From Ancylobacter polymorphus (GTDB lineage: Bacteria > Pseudomonadota > Alphaproteobacteria > Rhizobiales > Xanthobacteraceae): 64,000 bases of DNA. Position 1 is the first letter of the stretch, and every line of letters begins with the position of its first letter. The stretch spans positions 2,618,001-2,682,000 of the forward strand of contig NZ_CP083239.1 in NCBI RefSeq assembly GCF_022836935.1, given 5' to 3'. This document shows, piece after piece, positions 15,048 to 22,611 of the stretch. The translations under genes and the position numbers were made by a program. The notes under the pieces were generated by a model, which saw only the letters and a list, made by a program, of their open reading frames with translations, was not told the DNA's origin and ran no database searches.

Positions 15048-15818
15048 TCAGTTCTTCACCACAAGCTGCACCCGGTCGGCGCAGAAGCGGGCACGCGAAT
15101 ATTGAATCGGGCGGCGCTGGGCGTCGCCATTGATGGCATCCAGTACCATGACGGTGCGGCCGGCGGGGAGGGCGAGCAGGCGGCAATCCTCCTCATCGGC
15201 GGGGCGGGCGGTGATGCGGGTTTCAAGGCGGCGGTAATCGCCGAGGCCGAGCGTCTCCAGCGCCCGTGTCACCGAGCCGGTGGCGGCGACCAGGAGGTCG
15301 AGGTCGCGGCAGCGGTCGGCCTCGTACCAGTGCGAGGCGACGGTGATCGGCACGCCATCGGCCTCGCGGATCATGTCCACCCGCAGCACTTCGGCGCCGG
15401 GGGCGAGCCCCAGAGCCTGCGCGATCTCGGACGAGGACGGCTCGATGCGCGAGCCGATGAGCCGGCCGCCGGGCGCGCGGCCTTCGCGCGAGACGATCTC
15501 GGAAAAGCGGGTGCGCGGCCCGATCGGGTAGCGGATCGGCGGCTCCTTGACGAAGGTGCCGCGCCCAGGCGTGGCCTCGATCAGTCGCCGCTCGGTGAGG
15601 TGGGCCAGTGCCCGGCGCAGCGTGTGGCGATTGACGCCAAAGCGTTCCGCCAGCTCGTTTTCTGTCGGCAGGCGGGCGCCGGCGGCGAGGCGGCCTTCGA
15701 TGATATCCGCCTCGATCCGCTCCGCGATCTGTTTCCACAGCGCGACGCCCGTGCCGCGCGCCACGTCTTCCGCCGGGGAGGGGGGCGTCGTCACGGCGCT
15801 GTCGTTTGTCGGGTCCAT
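15048..15818 (-). CDS. phnF: Phosphonate metabolism transcriptional regulator PhnF (GntR, HutC subfamily)
   Basis: 256 residues from the ATG at 15816-15818. An upstream start at 15872 would run through the operator-like dyad and is unlikely. Residues about 25-95 are the GntR winged helix ('LPTENELAERFGVNRHTLRRALAHL'), followed by 'GRGTFV'. Residues about 110-250 are a UTRA effector domain ending in 'PIQYSRARFCADRVQLVV'. PhnF represses C-P lyase genes in response to phosphonate or phosphate status. It is divergent from phnG with a perfect inverted repeat between them, consistent with autorepression and control of the phn operon. Confidence 0.93.
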   Translation of the reverse strand: MDPTNDSAVTTPPSPAEDVARGTGVALWKQIAERIEADIIEGRLAAGARLPTENELAERFGVNRHTLRRALAHLTERRLIEATPGRGTFVKEPPIRYPIGPRTRFSEIVSREGRAPGGRLIGSRIEPSSSEIAQALGLAPGAEVLRVDMIREADGVPITVASHWYEADRCRDLDLLVAATGSVTRALETLGLGDYRRLETRITARPADEEDCRLLALPAGRTVMVLDAINGDAQRRPIQYSRARFCADRVQLVVKN

Positions 15819-15851
15819 ATTTCTACCGCGCTGCAAAACCACTCTTGCCTG

Positions 15852-15873
15852 TTTGTATAGATGAATATACAAA
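15852..15873. promoter_or_regulatory. PhnF operator candidate
   Basis: TTTGTATA-N6-TATACAAA is a perfect 8-bp inverted repeat in the phnF/phnG divergent gap. The TATA-containing half-sites resemble the AT-rich dyads bound by HutC-type GntR proteins, and no other strong dyad lies in this gap. It would block both promoters when occupied. Confidence 0.7.
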
Positions 15874-15921
15874 TCCGTCGAAATGTAAACGGCCTTGACG
15901 GCAGGTCAGCGGATTTTTCCA

Positions 15922-16398
15922 ATGCAGCCTTCCCCTTCAAAACCCAACAATGGCGCGGCTTCCCGCTCGCCCCGGCAGGACGCGATGGCGCTGATGGCGC
16001 GGGCCGAGGCGGGCGAGCTTGAAGCCGTTCTGGCCGGCTTCGCCCCGCTGCCGGTGGCCTCCGATCTCAAGCCGCCGGAGGTCGGGCTGGTGATGCTGCG
16101 CGGACGTACCGGAGGCGACGGCGCCGCATTCAATCTCGGCGAGGCGACGGTTTCCCGCGCCGCCGTGCGGCTTGAAGGGGGCGCCAGCGGCTTCGCCTAT
16201 CGCCTCGGTCGCGATGTGAAGGCGGCCCGCGCCGCCGCCATTCTCGACGCGCTGTGGCAGGACGAGACGCGCCGGGCCGAGGTCGATGCGGCGCTGGCGC
16301 CGGTGCGGGCGCGGCTGGCGGTGCAGGCGGCGCAGGTGCGGGCCGAGACGGCGGCCACCAAGGTCGATTTCTTCACCCTCGTGCGCGGGGAAGATTGA
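15922..16398 (+). CDS. phnG: C-P lyase subunit PhnG
   Basis: 158 residues from the ATG at 15922; a TTG at 15895 would add nine residues and cannot be excluded, and neither has a strong Shine-Dalgarno. Visible blocks are 'RQDAMALMARAEAGEL', 'PPEVGLVMLRGRTGGDG', 'FNLGEATVSRAAVRLEGG' and 'GRDVKAARAAAILDALWQ', all typical of PhnG. PhnG is part of the PhnGHIJ core complex. With PhnI it catalyses transfer of the phosphonate to ATP, making ribose-1-phosphonate-5-triphosphate. First gene of the operon, one base before phnH. Confidence 0.93.
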   Translation: MQPSPSKPNNGAASRSPRQDAMALMARAEAGELEAVLAGFAPLPVASDLKPPEVGLVMLRGRTGGDGAAFNLGEATVSRAAVRLEGGASGFAYRLGRDVKAARAAAILDALWQDETRRAEVDAALAPVRARLAVQAAQVRAETAATKVDFFTLVRGED

Positions 16399-16399
16399 T

Positions 16400-16993
16400 A
16401 TGTCCCAGACACTTATGGCCGCTGGCTTCGCCGATCCCGTCTTCGACCAGCAGGCGACCTTCCGCGCCGCCATGTGGGCGCTGTCACGCCCCGGGCGGGT
16501 GGAACCGATCCGCGCCGGGTTGACCCCGCCGGCACCGCTCAATGCGGAAGCGGCGGCGCTGGTGCTGGCGCTGTGCGACTATGAAACCCCGCTCTGGCTC
16601 GATCCCGCCCTCGCGGGCGCGCCCGCTGTGGTCGACTTTCTGCGCTTCCACACCGGCGCGCCGATCGTGGCGGAGGCGCGCGAGGCGCGCTTCGCGCTGA
16701 TCGCCGAACCCGTTGACATGCCTGATTTTTTCGACTTCGCCCAGGGCTCACCCGAGTTTCCGGACATCTCCGCGACGCTGATCCTGCAGGTCGACTCCTT
16801 CACCGCCGGGCTGGTGCTGGAAGGGCCGGGAATCAACGGCCGCACCGCTTTCGGCGCGGCGCCGTTGCCGGCGGACTTTATCGAGCGGATGGCGGCCAAT
16901 CGGGCGGGCTTTCCGCTCGGGGTCGACCTGCTGCTGGCGGGGGCGGGCGGGGTTGCCGGCCTGCCGCGTTCCGTCACCGTGAAGGAGGGTTGA
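16400..16993 (+). CDS. phnH: C-P lyase subunit PhnH
   Basis: 197 residues from the ATG at 16400. PhnH features seen are 'ADPVFDQQATFRAAMWALSRPGR', 'LALCDYETPLWLD', 'GSPEFPDISATLILQVDSF' and 'LEGPGINGRTAFG', ending 'LPRSVTVKEG'. PhnH has a PLP-transferase-like fold without the catalytic lysine and forms the dimeric core around which PhnGIJ assemble. It is needed for the nucleosidase/phosphonate transfer step. One base separates it from phnG and three from phnI. Confidence 0.95.
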   Translation: MSQTLMAAGFADPVFDQQATFRAAMWALSRPGRVEPIRAGLTPPAPLNAEAAALVLALCDYETPLWLDPALAGAPAVVDFLRFHTGAPIVAEAREARFALIAEPVDMPDFFDFAQGSPEFPDISATLILQVDSFTAGLVLEGPGINGRTAFGAAPLPADFIERMAANRAGFPLGVDLLLAGAGGVAGLPRSVTVKEG

Positions 16994-16996
16994 GCC

Positions 16997-18118
16997 ATGT
17001 ATGTGGCGGCCAAAGGCGGCGAAAAGGCCATCCGCAACGCCCACGCGCTTCTCGCTAAGTGTCGACGCGGAAACAGGAATCTGCCCTCGGTCAGCCTCGC
17101 CCAGATCGCGCAGCAATTGACGCTGGCGGTGGACCGGGTGATGGCGGAGGGGTCGCTTTATGACGTGGAGCTTGCGGCGCTGGCGGTGAAGCAGGCGCGC
17201 GGCGACCTGATCGAGGCGATCTTCCTCATCCGCGCCTTCCGCACCACCCTGCCGCGCTTCGGCTATGCGCAAGCCCTTGATACGTCTGAGATGCTTGTGC
17301 GCCGGCGCGTTTCCGCGACCTATAAGGACCTGCCGGGTGGCCAGCTTCTCGGGCCCACTTTCGACTACACCCACCGGCTTCTGGACACCTCTCTTGGTGT
17401 GACCGATGAGGCCGGTGAGGTGGACGATGAGGCCAGACAGGCCGATCCGCCCGCCGACGCCCCCGTCGCCATGCCGCGCGTCACCGACCTGCTGGGGCAG
17501 GAGGGGCTGATCGAGGCCGCCCCCGCCGATGACGGCGCCGAACCCTTCGACATCACCCGCGCGCCCGTCTCCTTCCCCGTCGACCGCTCCACCCGGCTGC
17601 AGACGCTGGCGCGCGGCGATGAGGGCTATCTGCTGGCGCTCGGCTATTCCACCCAGCGTGGCTATGCCCGCTCGCATCCCTTTGTCGGCGAAATCCGCTT
17701 CGGCGATGTCGAGGTGATCTTCGAGGCGCCGGAACTCGGCTTCGAACTCTCGCTCGGCACGGTGCAGGTGACCGAATGCCAGAGCGTGAACCAGTTCAAA
17801 GGCTCGGCGACCACGCCACCGCAGTTCACGCGCGGCTATGGCCTCGTCTTCGGGCAATGCGAGCGCAAGGCGCTGTCCATGGCGCTGGTGGAGCGGGCGC
17901 TGCGCTGGAAGGAGCTGGGCGAGGAGCCCGGCGCCCCGGCGCAGGACGAGGAATTCGTGCTCTCCCATTGCGACAATGTGCAGGCGACTGGCTTCGTCGA
18001 GCACCTCAAGCTGCCGCATTACGTCGACTTCCAAGCGGAACTCGACCTCGTGCGCCGCATGCGCGCGGAACAGGCAGCCGAGCGGCCGGCGGACGGGATC
18101 AAGGAGGCGGCGGAATGA
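16997..18118 (+). CDS. phnI: C-P lyase subunit PhnI (purine ribonucleoside triphosphate nucleosidase component)
   Basis: 373 residues, matching the family. It starts 'YVAAKGGEKAIRNAHALL', the invariant PhnI N-terminus, and has 'EGSLYDVELAALAVKQARGD', 'FGYAQALDTSEMLV' and 'ALGYSTQRGYARSHPFVGE'. PhnI displaces adenine from ATP and, with PhnGHL, attaches the phosphonate to C1 of ribose. The stop codon overlaps the phnJ start (ATGA, 18115-18118), so translation is coupled. Confidence 0.96.
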   Translation: MYVAAKGGEKAIRNAHALLAKCRRGNRNLPSVSLAQIAQQLTLAVDRVMAEGSLYDVELAALAVKQARGDLIEAIFLIRAFRTTLPRFGYAQALDTSEMLVRRRVSATYKDLPGGQLLGPTFDYTHRLLDTSLGVTDEAGEVDDEARQADPPADAPVAMPRVTDLLGQEGLIEAAPADDGAEPFDITRAPVSFPVDRSTRLQTLARGDEGYLLALGYSTQRGYARSHPFVGEIRFGDVEVIFEAPELGFELSLGTVQVTECQSVNQFKGSATTPPQFTRGYGLVFGQCERKALSMALVERALRWKELGEEPGAPAQDEEFVLSHCDNVQATGFVEHLKLPHYVDFQAELDLVRRMRAEQAAERPADGIKEAAE

Positions 18119-19179
18119 ACGCCCACGCGACCGGGGCCATGCCCGAAATCACCTACAACTTCGCCTATCTCGACGAGCAGACCAAGCGGATGATTCGCCG
18201 GGCGATCCTCAAGGCGATCGCCGTACCCGGCTATCAGGTGCCGTTCGCCGCCCGCGAAATGCCCATGCCCTATGGCTGGGGCACGGGCGGCGTACAGGTC
18301 ACCGCCGCCGTGCTGGGGCCGGACGATGTTCTCAAGGTCATCGACCAGGGCGCCGACGACACCACCAATGCGGTGGCCATTCGCGGCTTCTTCGAGAAGA
18401 CGGCGCGGGTCGCCACCACCACCTCGGCACGCGAGGCGACCGTCATCCAGACCCGCCACCGCATTCCCGAAACGCCGCTCGCCGAGCACCAGATCCTCGT
18501 CTACCAGGTGCCGATTCCCGAGCCGCTACGCTTTCTGGAACCGCGCGAGACCGAGACGCGGCAGCTGCACGCGCTGGCGGAATATGGCCTCATGCATGTG
18601 AAGCTCTATGAGGACATCGCCCGCCACGGCCATATCGCCACCACCTATGCCTACCCTGTGGAGGTGGCGGGGCGCTATGTGATGGACCCGTCCCCCATCC
18701 CGAAATTCGACAACCCGAAGCTCGACGACTGCCCGGCTTTGCAGCTGTTCGGTGCCGGGCGCGAGAAGCGCATCTACGCCATTCCGCCTTACACGAAGGT
18801 GCGCTCGCTCGATTTCGAGGATCATCCCTTCCGGGTGCAGCGCTTCGCCCAGCCCTGCGCGCTGTGCGCGGCGAGCGGGGTCTATCTCGACGAGGTGATC
18901 CTCGACGACAAGGGCGGGCGGATGTTCGTCTGCTCGGACACCGATTACTGCAACGGGCGGCAGGAAGCCGGCCATCGGGGCGAGATGTCCGGCGCTTCCC
19001 CCTCACCCCAACTCTCTCCCCCGCGGGGAGAGGGAGCAGACGGCGCGCTTCACCTCTCCCCGTCGGGGAGAGGTCGGCCCGAAGGGCCGGGTGAGGGGGC
19101 TTCGGGCGTGCCTGCCACGCCTTTATCGGCAAGCGATCCCGGATCGGCGCGTGCCGCGCCGTCCGGGATGACGAAGTAG
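18115..19179 (+). CDS. phnJ: C-P lyase PhnJ with a repeat-encoded C-terminal extension
   Basis: 354 residues, against roughly 280-300 usual. The radical SAM carbon-phosphorus lyase signature is intact: C248, C251 and C273 hold the 4Fe-4S cluster and C279 is the expected thiyl Cys, spaced CX2CX21CX5C. It cleaves ribose-1-phosphonate-5-phosphate to a hydrocarbon and the cyclic phosphate, within the PhnGHIJ complex. Up to about residue 293 ('CNGRQEAGHRGEMSG') it looks like a normal PhnJ. From there to the stop, about 61 residues are encoded by two dispersed palindromic repeats (18995-19102 and 19121-19173), giving a Ser/Pro/Gly-rich tail. The original stop was apparently lost on insertion. Whether the tail is tolerated is unknown; the core should still fold. 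Confidence 0.95.
   Translation: MNAHATGAMPEITYNFAYLDEQTKRMIRRAILKAIAVPGYQVPFAAREMPMPYGWGTGGVQVTAAVLGPDDVLKVIDQGADDTTNAVAIRGFFEKTARVATTTSAREATVIQTRHRIPETPLAEHQILVYQVPIPEPLRFLEPRETETRQLHALAEYGLMHVKLYEDIARHGHIATTYAYPVEVAGRYVMDPSPIPKFDNPKLDDCPALQLFGAGREKRIYAIPPYTKVRSLDFEDHPFRVQRFAQPCALCAASGVYLDEVILDDKGGRMFVCSDTDYCNGRQEAGHRGEMSGASPSPQLSPPRGEGADGALHLSPSGRGRPEGPGEGASGVPATPLSASDPGSARAAPSGMTK
18995..19102. repeat. Dispersed palindromic repeat, family B, inside the 3' end of phnJ
   Basis: Two hairpins built on CTCTCCC(CC)/GGGGAGAG-type arms, separated by a short spacer and ended by CCGGGTGAGGGG. A related element lies at 33270-33390 between two other genes. It is in frame and open, so it is translated as part of PhnJ. 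Confidence 0.75.
19121..19173. repeat. Dispersed palindromic repeat, family A (copy 2, partial)
   Basis: Contains GATCCCGGATCGGCG and the GTCCGGGATGACG end seen in the copies at 2307-2393 and 19993-20097. It follows the family B repeat and encodes the last residues of the PhnJ extension; the stop codon at 19177 lies just outside it. Confidence 0.7.
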
Positions 19180-19193
19180 AAGAGAGGCGCGTC

Positions 19194-19970
19194 ATGAACG
19201 AACAACCCCTCCTCATCGCCGAGGGTCTTTCCAAGAATTACGGCGCCCGCCTCGGCTGCCGCGACGTGTCGCTGGAGGTCTATCCCGGCGAGGTGCTGGC
19301 CGTGGTCGGGGAATCCGGCTCCGGCAAGTCGACCCTGCTCGGCCTGCTTTCCACCGAGCTGGAAGCCAGCGCCGGAAGCGTCTCCTACCGGCTGCGCGAC
19401 GGACGGATGGCCGACCTCGCCAGCCTCGGCGCCGCCGAGAAGCGGCTGCTGATGCGCACCGATTGGGGCTTCGTGCGGCAGAACCCGGCGGACGGGCTGC
19501 GCATGGCGGTCTCGGCCGGCGGCAATGTTGGCGAGCGGCTGATGGCGGTCGGCTGGCGGCACTATGGCCATATCCGCAATGAGGCGATCGACTGGCTGGC
19601 CAAGGTCGAAATCGCCGCCGACCGGGTGGATGACGACCCGCGCGCCTTTTCCGGCGGCATGCGCCAGCGGCTGCAGATCGCCCGCAACCTCGTCACCCGC
19701 CCGCGCCTCGTGTTCATGGACGAGCCCACCGGCGGGCTCGATGTGTCGGTGCAGGCGCGGCTGCTCGATCTCATCCGCCAGCTGGTGGCGGAGCTGGGGC
19801 TGGCGGTGATCATCGTCACCCACGACCTCGCCGTGGCCCGGCTGCTCTCGCACCGCATGGTGGTGATGCGGCACGGGCGGGTGATCGAGACCGGCATCAC
19901 CGACCAGGTGCTGGACGACCCGCGCGAGCCCTACACCCAGCTGCTCGTCTCCTCGGTGCTGGCGGCGTGA
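19194..19970 (+). CDS. phnK: C-P lyase accessory ABC-type ATPase PhnK
   Basis: 258 residues with AGAGAGG upstream. ABC ATPase motifs in order: Walker A 'GESGSGKSTLLG' (about 40-50), Q-loop 'RQNPADGLRM', signature 'FSGGMRQRLQIARNLV', Walker B 'LVFMDEPTGGLDVSV', H-loop 'IIVTHDLAVARLL'. The insert 'RTDWGFVRQNPADGLRM' is specific to PhnK. PhnK binds the PhnGHIJ core and, with PhnL, couples ATP turnover to opening of the lyase; it has no membrane partner. It follows phnJ after 14 bases. Confidence 0.95.
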   Translation: MNEQPLLIAEGLSKNYGARLGCRDVSLEVYPGEVLAVVGESGSGKSTLLGLLSTELEASAGSVSYRLRDGRMADLASLGAAEKRLLMRTDWGFVRQNPADGLRMAVSAGGNVGERLMAVGWRHYGHIRNEAIDWLAKVEIAADRVDDDPRAFSGGMRQRLQIARNLVTRPRLVFMDEPTGGLDVSVQARLLDLIRQLVAELGLAVIIVTHDLAVARLLSHRMVVMRHGRVIETGITDQVLDDPREPYTQLLVSSVLAA

Positions 19971-19992
19971 GCATGGCGCCCCCCTCTTCACC

Positions 19993-20097
19993 GTCATCCC
20001 GGACGGCGCGGCACGCGCCGAGCCGGGATCGTCTGCCGACGGGAGCGCGCGGTCGGCCCGCGATCCCGGCTCTCCGCTTCGCTTCGGCCGGGTTGAC
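19993..20097. repeat. Dispersed palindromic repeat, family A (copy 3, full length)
   Basis: A 105-base element starting GTCATCCCGGACGGCGCGG and ending CCGGGTTGAC, with the same internal 'CCCGGCTCTCCGCTTCGCTTCGGCC' core as copy 1. It fills most of the phnK-phnL gap and leaves phnL only a short leader. Confidence 0.75.
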
Positions 20098-20111
20098 AAG
20101 GAAGACACGAC

Positions 20112-20819
20112 ATGGCGACTAACCCCATCCTTTCCGTTTCCGGCGTCGCCAAGACCTTCATCCTGCATCTGCGCGAAGGGGCACGGCTGCCCGTGGTCAA
20201 CGGCGCCGGCTTCGACCTCTATGCCGGCGAGTGCGTGGCGCTCGGCGGGCCTTCGGGCGCGGGCAAAAGCTCGCTGCTGAAGATGGTGTACGGCAATTAC
20301 CGCGTCGATGACGGCGCGATCCGCGTGCGCGATGGCGACGAGGTGGTGGATGTCGCCACCGCGCCGCCGCGCCGGCTGATCCGCTTGCGCGACACCGCCA
20401 TGGGCTATGTCAGCCAGTTCCTGCGGGTGATCCCCCGCGTCGGCGCCCTCGACGTGGTGGCCGAACCGCTGATCCATGACGGCGTGGCGGCGGAGGAGGC
20501 GGTGGCGCGGGCGGGCGAGCTGCTCGCCCGGCTGAACCTGCCGGAGCGGCTGTGGGCCCTGCCGCCCGCCACCTTCTCCGGCGGCGAGCAGCAGCGGGTG
20601 AACATCGCGCGCGGGCTCATCGCCCATCGCCCGCTGCTCCTGATGGACGAGCCGACCGCCTCGCTGGACGCGGCCAATCGTGCCGTGGTGGTGGAACTGA
20701 TCGAGGAGAAGAAGCGGGCCGGCGTCGCCATTCTCGGCATTTTCCACGATGCGGAAGTGCGCGAGGCGGTGTGCGACCGGGTGATCGACGTGACGAGCTT
20801 CGGCCAGGTGGCGGCGTGA
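20112..20819 (+). CDS. phnL: C-P lyase accessory ABC-type ATPase PhnL
   Basis: 235 residues; AAGGAAGACACG precedes the ATG. Walker A 'GGPSGAGKSSLLKMVYG', signature 'FSGGEQQRVNIARGLI', Walker B 'LLLMDEPTASLDAANR', H-loop region 'ILGIFHDAEVREAVCDR'. The 'YVSQFLRVIPRVGALDVVAEPL' block separates PhnL from LolD-type proteins. PhnL binds PhnK on the lyase core and takes part in the ATP-dependent steps. It is separated from phnK by a 105-base palindromic repeat, which could affect downstream expression. Confidence 0.94.
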   Translation: MATNPILSVSGVAKTFILHLREGARLPVVNGAGFDLYAGECVALGGPSGAGKSSLLKMVYGNYRVDDGAIRVRDGDEVVDVATAPPRRLIRLRDTAMGYVSQFLRVIPRVGALDVVAEPLIHDGVAAEEAVARAGELLARLNLPERLWALPPATFSGGEQQRVNIARGLIAHRPLLLMDEPTASLDAANRAVVVELIEEKKRAGVAILGIFHDAEVREAVCDRVIDVTSFGQVAA

Positions 20820-20837
20820 AAGCGGCGGCGTGAGGGA

Positions 20838-21983
20838 ATGATGAACGAGACGGTCTACGCCAACGCCCTGCTGGTGCTGGAAGACGAGGTGCGCCCCGGC
20901 CATCTCGTGGTGCGCGACGGGATCATCGCCGAGATCGGCGAGGGCACGGCACCGCGCGGCGCCATCGACATGGGCGGCGACCATGTGCTGCCCGGCTTTG
21001 TCGAACTGCACACCGATCATGTGGAAGGCCATCTCTACCCGCGCCCGCGCGTGACCTGGAACGCCTTCGCGGCGGTGACCGCCTATGACGCGCAGATCGC
21101 CGCTTCCGGCATCACCACCGTGTTCGATTCGCTGCGGGTGTGGCCGGACAAGCGCGCGGCCGGCATGGATGGCGACGCGGCGCTGCTCGCCGCCACGGTG
21201 CGCGAGGCGGGCGACGCCGGCGTGCTGCGGGCGGAACATTTCGTGCATCTGCGCTGCGAAGTGACCGCCGACGGCGTGGTGGAGGAAGCGGGCGCGCTGC
21301 TCGACGAGGCCGGCGTGCGGCTGATCTCGCTGATGGACCACACGCCGGGGCAGCGCCAGTTCATGACAGAGGCGCAGTTCCGCAGCTATTACAAGAAGAA
21401 GAGCGGCATGAGCGACGCCGAGCTCGACCTCATCGTTTCCGAGCGGCAGGAGGCGCATGCCCGCTACGCCCGACCCAACCGCGCCCGGCTGGTGGAGATG
21501 GCCCGCGCGCAGGGCATCGTGCTGGCGAGCCATGACGACGCCACCGACGATCACGTCGCCGAGGCGATCGGGGACGGGGTGGCGATCGCCGAATTTCCCA
21601 CCACCGACCGCGCGGCGGACGCCTCGCATGCCGCTGGCATCCGCGTGCTGATGGGCGCGCCCAACATCGTGCGCGGCGGCTCGCACACCGGCAATGTCGC
21701 CGCCGAGAGCCTGGCGCGGCGGGGCGTGCTCGACATTCTCTCCTCCGACTATGTGCCCGGCAGCCTGCTGCTGGCGGCGTTCGACCTGCCGGCGCGTACG
21801 GAAGGCGTCATCACCCTGCCGCAGGCGGTGGCGATGGTGAGCGCCAATCCGGCGCAGGCGGCGGGGCTCAGCGATCGCGGCCGGCTGGCGCCGGGGCTGC
21901 GGGCGGATTTCATCCGCGTCTCGGCGGCCGGGGCCGGCCCGGCGGCGCGGGCGGTGTGGCGGCAGGGGGAGCGCGTGGCGTGA
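20838..21983 (+). CDS. phnM: Alpha-D-ribose 1-methylphosphonate 5-triphosphate diphosphatase PhnM
   Basis: 381 residues; an ATG at 20841 is an alternative start. This amidohydrolase-fold enzyme shows 'VLPGFVELHTDHVEGHLYPRPRV' (metal-binding His/Asp), 'SLMDHTPGQRQF', 'LASHDDATDDHVAEA' and 'GAPNIVRGGSHTGNVAA'. It also has the late Asp motif 'DILSSDYVPGS'. It releases pyrophosphate from the 5-triphosphate intermediate, giving the monophosphate substrate of PhnJ. It overlaps phnN by 4 bases. Confidence 0.96.
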   Translation: MMNETVYANALLVLEDEVRPGHLVVRDGIIAEIGEGTAPRGAIDMGGDHVLPGFVELHTDHVEGHLYPRPRVTWNAFAAVTAYDAQIAASGITTVFDSLRVWPDKRAAGMDGDAALLAATVREAGDAGVLRAEHFVHLRCEVTADGVVEEAGALLDEAGVRLISLMDHTPGQRQFMTEAQFRSYYKKKSGMSDAELDLIVSERQEAHARYARPNRARLVEMARAQGIVLASHDDATDDHVAEAIGDGVAIAEFPTTDRAADASHAAGIRVLMGAPNIVRGGSHTGNVAAESLARRGVLDILSSDYVPGSLLLAAFDLPARTEGVITLPQAVAMVSANPAQAAGLSDRGRLAPGLRADFIRVSAAGAGPAARAVWRQGERVA

Positions 21984-22570
21984 ACGGCGAGGCAATGGTG
22001 GCGCAGGCTCTGGACGTGGGCGAAAAACTCGGCCCCGGCCTGCTGGTGCTGGTGGTCGGCCCCTCGGGCGCCGGCAAGGACACGCTGCTCGCCTATGCCC
22101 GCGCGCGGCTGGCCGAGCGCACCGACCTGCGCTTCGCCCGCCGGCGCATCACCCGGCCGGCGGATGCCACCGAGAACCATATCGCGCTGGACGAGCGCGA
22201 TTTCGCGCAAGGCGTCGCGCTTGGCAGCTTCCCGCTCTACTGGCGGGCCAACGGGCTCAGCTACGCGCTGGGGGCGGAGGTGGCGGAGGATATTCTCGCC
22301 GGCTGCACCGTGGTCGCCAATGGCTCGCGCGCGGCGGTGAGCGAGGCGCGCCGCCGCTTCGCCCGGGTGAAGATTGTGCATGTCACCGCGCCGGTGGAGA
22401 TGCTGGCCGCGCGCATCGCCGCGCGGGGGCGCGAGAGCGCGCAGGACGTGCTCGCCCGGCTGAAGCGCGAGCCCGCGCTCGACGCCCCGCCGGACCTCAC
22501 CGTGCTGAATGTCGGGACGGTGGAGACCGCCGGCGCGGCGCTGGCGGATTTTCTGGGCGGGCTCGGCTGA
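21980..22570 (+). CDS. phnN: Ribose 1,5-bisphosphokinase PhnN
   Basis: 196 residues from the GTG at 21980, which overlaps the phnM stop (GTGA) and has AGGGGGA 9 bases upstream; an ATG at 21995 is an alternative. Guanylate-kinase-like fold with P-loop 'VVGPSGAGKDTLL', 'RRITRPADATENHIALDERDF' and 'FPLYWRANGLSYALG'. PhnN phosphorylates ribose 1,5-bisphosphate to PRPP, recycling the ribose from phosphonate breakdown. Last recognisable phn gene of the operon; phnO and phnP are not seen. Confidence 0.94.
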   Translation: MNGEAMVAQALDVGEKLGPGLLVLVVGPSGAGKDTLLAYARARLAERTDLRFARRRITRPADATENHIALDERDFAQGVALGSFPLYWRANGLSYALGAEVAEDILAGCTVVANGSRAAVSEARRRFARVKIVHVTAPVEMLAARIAARGRESAQDVLARLKREPALDAPPDLTVLNVGTVETAGAALADFLGGLG

Positions 22571-22611
22571 GGGGGGGCGACGAGGGCCCGCCGCGCCAGC
22601 TAAGCTGCGGC

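Noticed and set aside
19050-21995. Long minus-strand open frame opposite phnK-phnL-phnM
   Set aside because: Antisense shadow of three well-supported phn genes in GC-rich DNA; low-complexity translation.
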